A stretch of DNA of 64,000 bases from Amoebophrya sp. A120 (Eukaryota; Sar; Dinophyceae; Syndiniales; Amoebophryaceae): positions 2,934,587-2,998,586 of the forward strand of contig CAJINV010000010.1 in NCBI GenBank assembly GCA_905178155.1, in the 5' to 3' direction. Below the pieces are notes generated by a model. The model searched no databases, was not told the origin of the DNA, and saw only the letters and a list, made by a program, of their open reading frames with translations. Positions 21,830 through 33,751 of this stretch are shown here, one piece after another (within the stretch, counting starts at the first letter, position 1; each line of letters starts with the position of its first letter). The translations under genes and the position numbers were made by a program.

Positions 21830-23600
21830 CTTCCCTGACTGCGGTGGTCTTATTTTCAGGAAACCGGAAGATGCTAGAAGACGGCCGATTTTTACTCCAT
21901 TCCCGTTGTCGTGGCGACTGCGGCTGTCGCAGCTGTGCCTGTTTTTATGTTCATATAAACTTAAACATCTCAGAGGATGGGCATGAGCAAACATACTCAG
22001 AGATGACAGGACATTTGAGTACTTATGTAGCGCAAAAGACGCTGCTGACGTTTGAGAAGCTGGTAGGAGGCACAGTAGAAGAGACATTGGCCACCTGGCG
22101 GGCCCTCCGTCTTTATAGACCACTAGTACGAGATCAAATTCGAAACAAGCGCCTCCACCTCCTCAACAACAAATCTACATACAGTACTTTCCGTTTATTT
22201 CGCACTATCCGTATCCCATAGGAGATAGTGCTCGATGATAGTAAACAACTCGTCCGGCTTTTTCGATAGTGAGGAAGTTTTTCGTTGCGGTCACTTAGCC
22301 CCTTTCCGCTCCGTTTCTGCGAAGAGAAATAACCGAGTTCGTTATGGTTCTCGTTTCATCGTTGTTTTGTCATCGTGGTTGAAGAGAATGATTTTTCAAA
22401 GTTATATAATTTGGGTTTCGTCGAATGCTGTAGTGGGTACTGAACGAAAGAAAACTACGGCATTGATTTACTTACTCGGTGCGAAATACAGATCGTCGTT
22501 ATGATGTTGTCTTCAATTCAATTCAGTGAGGTGAAAAGTAAAAGTTCAAGAAGTACTATAGTATGTGAAGATGTAAAGCAAAATTAAATAGAAGCCGTAA
22601 CCGTAAGTTTGCAAAGTTGTAAAACAAAATTTTTTCAAAAGTCGGGGTGTTGTTTGATGTGCTTGGTTTTTTTACAAAAAGAAAACAGGCCGAAGTAGTT
22701 CGTGACCACCCCGTTCCACCTTGGGGGCAAGGTCCTCTCAAGCCTGCATGCAGACGAAAACGAATGGGAAATCGACATGAAGATAATGCAAATATTACAT
22801 GGCACACCAGCTTGCCATGGTCACACAACCACACGAATGCGGAAACCAGCCACAAATGCTACACCTAGGCACGACGAGGACGGATAGCACCGATGAAACT
22901 GAAATTGAAATAGCCGCTCAGGCAAAGACTAAGTAACCGACGCGTCGTCTGGAAGCTTTACGATTTTATCCGGTCGTGAAAATGAAAAAACAGAAAACCG
23001 TTCGTCAGCAACTACCGATGTATGGAAGGAAAAAGCACCAGTTGAAAAGCAGTAGAGCTGGCTCGTCCTACTTAGGTACTGTTACATAGAACGTCAACGT
23101 CGACAACATATCATGAGGCGCATAAGTAGAAGTACGGAAGCACCGAACAAGTTTCGTTCTTCACTCAAACCGAGAAAAATTAGCTGACACGAACGACAAG
23201 AGCAACACAAAGAAACGACTATTGTAGCGTTTCTCTATGCTGAACGAAACCGACAATACAGCATACTGTATAACCAACTAGGTCTAGGATTCATCAATTT
23301 CAACCGACCTTGACTCATTCTTGCTTTTCCACAAAAATCTTCAACCGATGAAACACCAAATTCTGGCACGTCCGCTCTTAGAACGCATATTGAAGACCAC
23401 CACAAAGGATCGATCATGACTGGAAGTGGAACAAAACAACCGTTTACAGGTGATACAAATTCACGACAAATAAAGGCTCCATGATCCACAATAGCCTCAT
23501 TGGTTTTTTTTTTCATCATGTAAGCGTCGTGGTTTACCTTGATTTCCTAGACTACAAGATAATCTATGTATAAAAAACATCACAGATTTATTCACTCGTC
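21830..23600. other. Upstream region of kinase 2 and intergenic DNA
   Basis: 21830-21930 repeats the sequence before kinase 1, and 22300-22520 repeats 8210-8440. 22495-23100 is a third, more diverged copy of the 5' flank. I see no gene from 23100 to 23600. Confidence 0.6.
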
Positions 23601-23616
23601 CTGTCAACATCAATGA

Positions 23617-26600
23617 TCATCGACGTAAAACCTGGCTCCGCAAAAGCGACAGCTCCGCTTCCCGGGTTTGGATCAACTTATCCAAAGAACCCGAGACAGA
23701 AGCATGCTCAGTTGTGGTTTTGTTACCTTCGTTCTGAAAACTTCTCACAACCTCGAGGTGCGGCTGAGAAAGCTTCGACCCTTCTTGTTGCTGTTGGCCA
23801 GCACAACTCCTAATCTGTCCCAGCTCCCTAACGTCGGTTTTCGCACTCTTCTTTTGCTCGCAGCTGCTATCCCTGCTGTCCTGCTCCATGTAGTGAACGT
23901 GAGTCTGCGGCCCGGGAACAGACCGATGACGCACTTCCTCCGGAAGAAGTCCTCTCGACTCGGACTCTAGTTGTACAACAAGCGCTGAAGCTGATCCTGC
24001 TGCTGCAACATGGGGCTGAATTTGAGAAGATTTACCTGCAGAACCGGCCTCTCTCGTAGTGTCGTAGCCGCCGCCACACCTTCCTCCGTTTTCCTCAAAA
24101 TACCCTTCCAGCTCCACGTTTCTGCGGTACATATTTGCGACTAGGGAGTATGCAGGTGGAGAAAAGTATTTTAGTTGAGTCCTCAACCACGATACTGAAA
24201 GATGAACACCAGGACATTCACGAGCTTGTGCGTACTGTTTTTGCGCAGAAATTCCGTCTTTATTACGAGGTCTCGAGGATGATGCCTGAACCTGGTCTTC
24301 TCGTTCTTTCTCATCATGCAAGCATTGGCACTTCTGGTTGAATCATATCTGTAGTTTGTGATTTGACTCAACAGATGAAGCTGTTGATGTAATTGCTTGT
24401 TCTACTGTGATAAAATTTTCATCAAATTGCTGCGCGGCCGCACAGGAGGTCCTGCTGTCGAAAGCATCAAGCGGCTGTTTCTAGATTTGGATTTGGTTGA
24501 GGTTGTACTGGTCATCCTCATCTCTTCTCTGCAGCTCGACCCGTAGTTCCTCGTGCTCGTTCCGTGATTCTGGGTCTCTTCTTCTTTTCCGGAAGTAGAT
24601 GAACAAGATGACAGGCTATTTTTGTAGTACTCGACGAGAAAAGCGTAGAAAAGGTACGGCTTGCTCTATGCAACGCAAAACTCACGCCCGCACACAGAAT
24701 CTCCTCGTTGTACTACAAGCACTTCTTGAGTAAGACAAAAACACGAGACGCTCTATCGAAAAGAGAGTCAGAGTGTGAAGTTCAATATTAAATCTTGTAA
24801 ATGACTGTATGCCATTCTTTTTCTTTGCTGTCCAGCATGACAAATTGCAATCGACGCGTTGCTTGCGGTGAAAGTGAGAGAAATGATTTCAAACAGCCAT
24901 ACGTGCCAGTGCGTCACCAAGTGGTCCCACAAGTAGAGCCAGTCGTGCTTATGCGTCAACAAGTTGCTGTATGAGAGTGCACAGCTCCCCCCCCCCCTCA
25001 TTTGTCATGCAAAATCGCAAATCCAGGCTGTGCCTGTTGGCACTGTTTGCGTGACAGGTTCTGGTAGCCCAAATAGCACTACACTCCAGTGGAAATTTGT
25101 CCTGCAGAGCCGGCATTTTTATTGATGCTTGTATTGCCGTTCATGATGCTACACAAATGAGGGGGAGGGGGAGTTGTGCACTGTCATATGCTACCGAGCT
25201 GTTGGCAAGACGGCAGGAAGTAATCATCGATCACAACGTTGTAGTTGCAGGACGAGTTCTTCTTGCGCGGTTCTTTGTCATGCCATTTTCGCACGACAGT
25301 AGAATCGGAATCGGCGACCTCTGAAGAACAAACTCCACGGGTGGATTCCTGCTCACGCGCTTTTTGCAACATCAACGAGTTGTATAGCTCCGGTTCGCGG
25401 TCCCGGAGATAGCCATCGATATCAACTGCAAAAGTGTCTGGGTCTGGAAGAATGCAAGATTTGTCATGCATATTTCTCATGACCCAAGATGCCTGTAATG
25501 CTTGACCTAGCATCGCAGACTTTTAGAGGGCTTTCCGATGCACGGTCCGCATGAGAAATGCCCTGTCCGTGTAGCAAAAACTGTACTCCTCTACTTGCTG
25601 GTCATCCATGCAATACAAATTTTTTTTACAGTTCAAAAACAGCATGACAAGTTGCAATCTTCCAGACCAAGACACTTTTGCAGTTGATAATCGAGGGTGA
25701 TGTGCAGAATATCGACCACAGCAGGACGAGGACCAGGACCCCCGGGAGGTCTCCAATTTCCACCTGAGCTGCTTACTGTACTTCGTGTAGTTCCTCCCTC
25801 GGTGCCAAACCACTCCAGTATGGGGTTCCCAAACGCTACATTCTCAACTGTTGCATGAGTTTGTCATGCAAAAGCACCATCATCATCCAAGCGATCAAGC
25901 TGCTTCGCATGACAAATTTGCCTAGGGCTAAACAGCGCCTAAATGATCAGTGCGGAATTTGTAATTCTACAGGCGCAATCTCCCCCATGTCAGTTTTCCC
26001 TTTCTTACATCAAAAATCCATGCAACAGTTAATGTAACAGTTGAGAACGCCATATCCAGCACACCGAACTTCTCACACACCATTTTCGCGACTTCGTAAG
26101 CCTATCAAATGCAAAAGTGTCTGGGTCTGGAAAAGTGCGCGATTTGTCATGCAGCTTTTCCATGACCCATGAGGTCTGGAATGCAGGACCTAGCATGACA
26201 GATTCTGTGCGGTCTCTCTCATGCCTATCCTGCATCAGAAACTCCCTCCCGACTTGGTCAAAACTGAACGACTTTTGGTAGTCACGCAACACAGATTTTT
26301 GCATGCTTCAGATTTAGCATGACAAGTTGCATTCTTCCAGACCCAGACATTTTTACATTTCATACAGCCAAGAAGGAGCTGTCTCCGAAAAGTTTCGCGA
26401 ACGGGAAGAGGAACCGCGGGAAATTGATATTGTCTACTTCTTCTTCACTACAGCACTTCAACGAACGTGTAGTTACGACACCACCGGAGTGGCTATTGTT
26501 CCTGCTGTTGGTGTGTTTTATCCTTTCAGCGTCGCTGGCGGAGGCAAGATGAGCTCGTCCGTTATCAGGAACAGCACGACCGTCGAATCTGTCATGCTGA

Positions 26601-29600
26601 AAGCAGATTAGAAGCGCGTGCAGCTTCTCATAGGTCGCGGCAGAGTGACCGGGGAACCGGGTCGCAAGCTCCGCGATGGTGGGTGTGGAGGCCGACGTAC
26701 CATCCTGTTTGTCATTTCTACGGCTGTTGTGGCCGTGGTGGTTGTCTTCGATTTCAGCGACCAGTTCTTCAAACCTCGGGTAGCTCTTATCGAAGTCTAG
26801 CTGCAGACAGGCAAGCCAGAACAGAGGGCGCATTTTCTCTGGGTACGACCCGTTTTTCAGCAGCAGCCGCTTGCAGAACAGCGGGATGTTGGTCGTGATA
26901 GATGATACATCTTCCACGTGGTCCTGCTCGTTGTCACCAACTATGCCAAGAACCGTTGAAGGCTGCTGCTGTTGTTGTACCGAAGCCGAGAAGTAAAAGT
27001 CCTCCAATCTGCTCCCCGCGTCATCCTCGTGACCACCACGAGGAAACACCAAACTCTCCCCGAATTGGAATTCATCATCGTGCATGGCGCCAGTGCTGTT
27101 CTTGGACCTTGTACCAGCAGAGGAACAAGTGACTCTTCTCATCCTGTGCGCCAATGGCCTGAGCACTTGTTTGCGAAAGAGCTCGGTGAACTCTTCTTGG
27201 GTGGTCAGGTACATATCGAATGTAAAAGTGTCTGGGTCTGGAAGAATGCAACTTGTGATGCTGTATTTAGATTCCAAAAAAATCTGTATTGCATGAGTAG
27301 CAAACGGAATGCAATTTTTGCGACGCTGAGAAGATACTTGTCATGCGGAATAGGCATGATCAAGAAGCCCTCAAAAAATCTGTATTGCTAGGGTATGCAT
27401 CACACACATCATGGCTCACGCACAACGTGCATGACAAGTGTCAGAATCTTCCAGACCCAGACACTTTTACAGTTGATAGTACACCCAGGGCGGCGGCGAC
27501 GGCGAGGACGCCGACGGCGGGGGTTTATTACGATATTTGGATGAGCCCGAAGATGTCACCGAGTGGTCCGCCCGGCTTCGTGACGCGTCTCCATGAAGAA
27601 CGCGTTCTGAGTCAACACTTCGCTTTCGTAGTACGCGCTCTTTTCTCGTCCTACCGCCCCCACCTTGCGATGCAGCATAGACGCGCCTTATCGCCAAGTT
27701 TCCCTTGCGAACTTCCTCTTCTGCAGCCTGTGCGACCTGTTTTTGCTTAGCCGACATATTAGTATTACGAGCTGATATAATTTCGTCTGCACCCAACGAA
27801 GAGAGGTCGCCAGATGCAGCTCCAACGCGACCTGGCGAGGTTTTCCTTGTTCCAAGTGGCGGAACTTGGTAAATCTCGGTCTGCGAATAGGAAAGGGAAT
27901 CATCATCACCGTCATCATCCGCTGCTTCAGGAGGTTGAGCTTGCAGATCCAGTTTTGCGGGAAATGATCCGTCCTTCTGTACTTCACCCAGGAGGCCACA
28001 ACTCCCTTCTTGCAACCGCAGCGCTCCGCTCGGACGAGAAGAAGAAGAAGAAGATGAAGCCGGAACCGGAGCCACGCCACGAAGCGGTAGATCGCAACCC
28101 AGGGTTTTCGACGCATTCTGCGCAGTACAACTGCGACTGTCAGGCTGACGCACACCAGGCTCAGGCGGCTTTCTCGGGGGAGAGGACCTTCTGTCATGCG
28201 CTGTGCTAGGCACTGCGTTGGGCTTGTTTCCTTTCGCGTTCCTACCCGCAGCTGCGGGGATCTGGATCCCGCCCAAGCTTTCACTTAACGACTGGTTTTG
28301 CGACTTCTCTAGAAGCAATCCGGATGAGCCGCCGCCTGTTGCACCGGCGTGGTGGAGAATGTGTTTGTCATCTTGATGTTTGAGGAAGCTGCTACTCATA
28401 GAAAGCATGCCAGATCCACTTCCAATTTGGTCGCTGGTCAAATCTTTGATCTGTGTGAAGTTGAAAGAGCTCAGCTGCATCTCCGTCAAAAGCCGGGAAG
28501 ATGATGTCGCGTCTACTGCTGTTTCCTCCTCTTGACCTTCTTGTCCTCTTTCGTGCGCATCGTGTTCGTGGTCACGACCTCCATCGACGAAAAAGCAGTG
28601 AGAATTATCCTCCTCGTGATGCAGGACCGTTGCTGGCGACGTAGACTGTGCCGCGCTGTTTTCATGCGAGAACCGTTCCGGCAAGAGTTTTCCATCGTCT
28701 GCAGGGGTCGTGTTGGCGTTCTTCACAACTTCGCCTTCGCACATAAGAACGGTGGTTGCGACTGAGGAGGGCGAGTACGAGTAGGACGGGACGACGTGGT
28801 GTGGTGGCAGTCCTGAGAACGACCCTTGGTCCTCTACTGGACCGAAGCCAAATGTTCTTGAGCAAGCACTGCTAGTATCCCAGATGTTGATACCAGGAGT
28901 CTCAGTCTCCAAACCTCCGCCATGGAGGGAAGTAGACAAGCTGGCACAACTACCCGTATCCTCTTCACACCCGTGGTCATCTTCACCCTCGTTCATGGTT
29001 GCTACACTCTGGATGAAATCGTCTTCGCCGAACGCGTATGAATTGCAAAAGTATCGCACTAGTATGAATTGCAATACCAAATATAGCCGCCGGGGCGGGG
29101 GTAGTGAGGTCGTGGGCGTTTTTTTGCCGGCCGCCGCCTTGGCCGCGGCTTTGCTTTTTCTGAGCTCGCCACACCGCCGTGAGTAACATTATGCCGCACG
29201 GCATGGCGGCCACTTGGGAAACGTCACAAATTTTGGCACATTTCCAAAATTCCTTTCCGAAAGCCAGTCCCGATTTTTCGCGTTTTTATTTTTCAAGCCG
29301 GCGCTTTTTGCAAAGCTTCCCAGGCTCTAAAACCGGCGAAAAGGCGGCCGCTTTCGCGGCCGCCCAAAATGCTCCAAAATCGCGGCCGTGCCATGCTGTT
29401 TCGCTGTTCTGATTTTGGGCGCGTTTTTTGCGCGCCCCTTTTTGGGCGCCCCAAATCGCCAGAAACTAAGGCGGCGGGCGTCTCAGAAGGGCGCCCCTTT
29501 TGCCGGCTCCCCTGCGTCGCTTTATCCAGTGCGAATCGATAGTTTTCGACCGGGCTTGTTTGTTGGCAAAGCCCCGGCCGCTTGATAATTCCAAATTTTT

Positions 29601-30130
29601 TATGTCCAAAAACGCTTCCGCCCGCTTGAAAACTGCCGGTCGTTTTTCACGGGAGCTGTCAAAAAAACTCCCTGGTTCGAACCGTTCGGTGACCTCACTA
29701 CATACAAATTGTCTCAGCATTTACCTTAACAACTAGATTTGTAATGCATGACTGCGATTACTACGAGCACGATACTTTTGCACAGTATAACGCGAATGAG
29801 CTGTCCTCCTGCACGACTGGCATTGTGTTCTTACTGCTTTTGCACGGCGGTGATGACGATCCTGCGACCGATCCAGGAGTACGATTTTTGCTCCATCCAC
29901 TTCGAACCGCTGTTCTACTATCGGAGGAAGTCGATGTCGTTGTAGACCTGGACCTGCGCCGTCCTGGGGGGCGGAAATGACTGTAGTCGCCCCCTTGTCG
30001 TCCCTGTCGGATCACACGTCGACCTCCACCAGCAACTCCAAGCAACTGCGCCCGCTGCCTCCGTTCCCGCGCTGCTTGTTGGAAGCACTTCGGCAAGTCA
30101 AGCAATTCAAAATTCCCGTTGCTTTTCAGA
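23617..30130 (-). CDS. TBC-like (Rab GTPase-activating type) protein, multi-exon
   Basis: Supported exons are about 30130-29790, 29036-27479, 27213-26365, 26102-26055, 25818-25690, 25419-25190 and 24969 to about 24850, with a probable last exon ending at 23617. Each join restores frame across an introner. The first half is a long Ser/Asp/Gly-rich disordered region. The middle reads KNGSYPEKMRPLFWLACLQL, then INFPRFLFPFAKLFGDSSFLAYEVAKMVCEKFGVLEWFG, then LPSCQQLGSS and LYLWDHLVTHWHVWLFEI. Spacing and hydrophobic pattern recall a TBC domain, but I cannot confirm the catalytic Arg/Gln fingers. The tail ends in a likely coiled coil (DKLIQTREAELSLLRSQ). The true start is unresolved: no ATG precedes the first exon before a stop in frame, so an upstream exon is likely. 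The join between about 24850 and 24150 is unclear. Confidence 0.55.
24970..25189. mobile_element. Introner, family F, TSD tgctg/tgcta
   Basis: The arms tatgagagtgcacagctc and its complement continue into a C-run and catttgt. It splits CQQLGS from SNLLTHKHD. Confidence 0.85.
25420..25689. mobile_element. Introner, family A, TSD atcga
   Basis: It has perfect arms with flanks atcga on both sides. Excision restores HITLDGYLRD. Confidence 0.95.
25819..26054. mobile_element. Introner, family C, TSD tccag
   Basis: It starts tatggggttcccaaac and ends cagttgagaacgccata. Flanks 25814-25818 and 26055-26059 are tccag. Excision restores FGVLEWFG. Confidence 0.95.
26103..26364. mobile_element. Introner, family A, TSD aagcc/cagcc
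   Basis: It runs tatcaaatgcaaaagtg to tttttacatttcata. Excision joins SSFLA to YEVAKM in frame. Confidence 0.9.
27214..27478. mobile_element. Introner, family A, TSD gtaca
   Basis: It runs tatcgaatgtaaaagtg to cttttacagttgata. Both flanks are gtaca. Excision gives PPPWVYLTTQEEF. None of the six possible splice phases has GT and AG. Confidence 0.95.
29037..29789. mobile_element. Introner, family B, carrying an inner GC-rich insertion; TSD acgcg
   Basis: The outer ends are tatgaattgcaaaagtat and gatacttttgcacagtata, with both flanks acgcg. The usual family B body is about 150 bases. Here about 610 bases between inverted gtagtgaggtc copies (about 29092 and 29692) have been added. Confidence 0.85.
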
Positions 30131-31620
30131 ATCGTAATGTAGCGGGAGGGGTATGCCGAAGGAAAGAGCAAAGACGAAAGCGTAGTAGTTTTTTTTTCTC
30201 TCGTGTCGTGGTGCTATTGCGCACAGTCCGCGCTGTCCTTGGCGTAGATGTAACGATGCGGAAGGCATTCAAGCGTTGTGCTGTAGTACCTGTGGCACTG
30301 CACAACACGGCCTCCTGCACTCTAAAACTCTACTATGTCAGCTGCATTTCTGAGGAATATGAATTACAAAGCTGAGATGGACTCTGTGCTTTTTCCTCCG
30401 TCATAACACAGGATCAACGTCGAACCGAACGATGGGGGAGGAGGACGACGAGTGCGCGAGAAGACTCTGCCTGAAAGAGAGAGCAGGTATTGAAGATTCA
30501 GCCACTGAATTCTGAGTTTTGTTTCGATGATGGCAAGTTGTGGTGTCATGTCCACGGATAGACTGTATTCGTTTTTTCACAAAAGTGCAAACATGCGTGA
30601 CATCTCCACAGAATCAGAAGTTACTGAAAAGGCGACGGGGGGGATCTGTCTGCCTCACACTTTTTCAAAACTTCCAAAAAACTTTCCGCGATCTGTTTCC
30701 CGCCCTAAAATCATTCGCCCAATTTGGGGCGGGGAAAAGGCCGCAACAATCACACGGGCTGCGTGCTGCCAACACATGGCGCAAGAGCGTAGGAAGGTTG
30801 CCACGCTACCCGTCGCGCGCCCTGTGCTATGACATGGCCCGCCTCCCGGGCGGCGCGGCGCAGGGCCCAGCGGCCGCGGGGCCTCTCCTTTCCTCTCGGT
30901 CGTGGACCACATGAGAGGGGTCTCTCGGGTAATGCCAATCCTGCATCGCCCAGACAAAACAATCCCGGCCAAGGAACGAACATCCACAACCCGGCGCCGT
31001 GATGGCCCCCCCGGGTGCTGCCAAGTGTGCAAAAAAAGAAGCCGCGCAACCTCGCTCGGGCAACCCTCTATGGGGCCTGCGACAGGTGCCAGCCACACCT
31101 CGATGAAGGGTGGTAGACCCCGCCAAACCTCACGCGCCCGACGCCATCGTTCCCGAGAGCGCCAACAATTTCCCACAAAAAAAAGCCCCTGAACTTCGTG
31201 CACGCGAAGGTATGGCGCATGCACAGAAAAATGGGCACGCTCCAAGTTGGCCTCTCGCAACCTCGTGCACGCGACGGCACGGCCCTCCTGAGTGCCAGAA
31301 AAAAGACCCCGCCCAACTTCGTGCACGCGGCGATATGACCCTTCTGGGCGAGGCAGGATTTTGCGAAAAAAATGATTTTTCGAACCGAACGATGGGGGAG
31401 GAGGACGACGAGTGCGCAAAAAGACTCCGCCTGAGAAAGAAAATACGCACTGACTCAGCTACTGAATTTTCAGCTTTGTTTCGATGATGGCAAGTTGTGG
31501 TGATGTCATGACCCACAAATGAACTGCACTCGTTCCTTCGCAAAAGTATAAACATGCGTGACGTCTCCACAGAATGTAAGATTGTCTTTCTGTGCGTGCA
31601 GCCTACAAAACCTATAAAAT
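30131..31620. other. Intergenic region with a 190-bp direct repeat
   Basis: 30423-30609 and 31381-31568 are clearly related; both begin gaaccgaacgatggggg and share gtttcgatgatggcaag. The GC-rich DNA between them has a short repeat (cttcgtgcacgcg) at about 60-base spacing near 31192-31330. An upstream exon of the TBC-like gene may hide here. Confidence 0.6.
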
Positions 31621-33751
31621 TCATTTTGTATACCTGCTATCAATGCGGCTGCAAATCTCTTCTTGATCGGCATCTCCATCGGAGGTCGCGTTCGCGCCAG
31701 CTGGCTCCTCCATAATTCTCCTTCTACTTCCTTGCTTTTCGGCGATAAACAGTGCATCTTCGACGACGTCTTGGCTTCTACTCTCTTGACCAGAACTACG
31801 GCCGCTAGAGCGGATATTTGCCATGTCGCACCAGCTAGAAACCACCATCCCCTCACCGTCCATCACCAGTAGCACTTGCAAATTTTTCAGCCGCACCACA
31901 TACAGCCGCCCGTCGTCCGCGAGAAGGAAGCAAACGCTGTGCAGTAGAGGATCTACTTCTGGAGGGTGTAGCCGTGGGACTCCCCCTCCATCGTCAGCTG
32001 GTGCACCGTGAAGACCTCCATGCTGAGCAGAGCCACTAGGGAGGATAGCGTCTAGTTGTGCATTATTGCTGGTCACTGCCACCTGCCCCAGCTGCACTTG
32101 GACGACGGACTTTTGCAGCTTCCTCACTTGCCGGTGTTGATGCAGCTTTATTCCAGCCGTACTCCGCGCTGCCGCTTTGCAGCTGTTTTGCTTGCTGCCG
32201 TTGCTCGTAAAAATACCTGTGCCGCCAGACGCAGATGAAGCTGGAGCAGTTCTGGATGATCCCGATGCAGAAGACAGCACGAGCATCCGGTGCGTTGTGA
32301 CGAGCACGAGATACTTCATGTCTACCGCACAAAACTTCGCCACTTCCTGGTCAAACGGGGCCTCTCCTCGCCCACGACCTGTGAGGCTGTTTGATATGGT
32401 TCTCGATCGTGCTCGTGGTGCCTGAGCCTTTCGCCCACCATCTACATCATCTAGTTCAGGATCGCTCATTTCGTACACCGCATCGTCTCCAAAAGAGTCG
32501 TCAAACAGCAAGTCCACCCGGCCCTCAGCTTTCAAAATGGCTTTGCTCCTCTTCACCGCTCCGGTTTCACCACTCCTGGCGCAAGGTTTAATATTCAGGC
32601 CCAAAGTCGACGTCCGCCGATCGTGGTCCATCCGAAAAAGATTTCCGTCCTTGCACAGGATCCGCGCGCCATGTTGCTGATCGGCAGTCCTCCCTGCGAA
32701 CATAAATGGTCCACCGCCTAGAGAAAAAAACCCGTCGCAGAATAAATTTCCCCTCATGGGCGTCACGACTTGGAGTTTTTCCCAGCTGCCGACATCCCAC
32801 AAAACCGCGATGTCGGTCGAGAGGGAGAGTAAATACCCCCCGACGCTGGACACTCGCAGGCCGAAAATCGGCCGCTTGTGCACAGAGGTGCTGGAAGAGG
32901 TAGTGGTGGTAAAATTTGCGCAGGACGAGATTTTCGTAGCGTGGTTGACTACTACGCCAGACGCAGAGCTGGGAAAAGCGCGACTCGACGTATTAACCGC
33001 TTTCACATTCGTGCCAGTCGTGCGAACATCTACTCCCCCACCTATTCTCGCCGTCTCCTTCCGGCTGTCGACGGAAAAACAGCGTATGACGTTCCGGACC
33101 GCAACACAGATTTCCTCCACTTTGCGCCTCGTAAACTCGATGCAGTTGATTGGCAGCGAGTGCGGGTCGGATTTTATTAACGTTTGGTAGCGATTCCCCT
33201 TCAGGTAAAACAGCACCACGCCGCCCTTGCGGTCCGACGTCGCGAGCACTATCCACAAAAAAAGGTAACCCATCCCCATCCACTGACTTTGTCATGCAAA
33301 ACATGCATCTAATCCAGTGTCTGTCATGCAAAAAATGGATGTGGATGGGTGTTTCTTCCAAGATAAGCACAGACCCGTCTCCATTGAATTTCAGATCTGT
33401 GAATGGAGCGGTTGTAGAAGAAGATGTCCTTGAAGAAGATGATGTAGATGTTGCGCTGTCGCCGGCGCTCTTGGACACTTTACTTCTGCCTGGTGGCGCA
33501 CCAGACGAACACGAAGTTATTACGGCGTTCCCAGCTTCCAGAAGGCAGTACGGGCGGCTACGATGCTGGCGACCGTGGTTAGTATTTCTGATGCTGCTTG
33601 TACTGGAAAGAGTCGACCACGTGGATGAGCCGGTCGTGGTGGCCTCGGCGGGCGGCAGGCCGTGACTCGTCTGACTCCCTCGTGAAGATCCACCAGCGAA
33701 AATACGCCCACCGTATCCATTGTGCACGGACAGAAACTCGGCCACTACCAT
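31621..33751 (-). CDS. WD40-like beta-propeller protein, two exons
   Basis: Exons are 33751-33366 and 33249-31621, about 670 residues. The start ATG at 33751 gives MVVAEFLSVHN. Across the introner the join reads FTDLKFNGDGSVLATSDRKGGVVLFYL, a typical WD-repeat strand pattern. It is followed by INCIEFTRRKVEEICVAV, IFGLRVSSVGGYLLSLSTDIAVLWDV and VHSVCFLLADDGRLYVVRL-like blades. Ser-rich low-complexity linkers separate the blades. The function is unknown; such proteins usually act as scaffolds. The last codons follow a possible GT donor (CAG/GTATAC at about 31630), so the C-terminus could continue in another exon. Confidence 0.65.
33250..33365. mobile_element. Introner, family G, TSD agcac
   Basis: At 116 bases it is one of the shortest. 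It runs tatccacaaaaaaagg to gtttcttccaagata, with inner arms cccatccccatcca. Both flanks are agcac. Confidence 0.95.

Noticed and set aside
30423-31568. LTR retrotransposon
   Set aside because: The repeats are too short and there is no TG..CA end, primer site or coding part between them.
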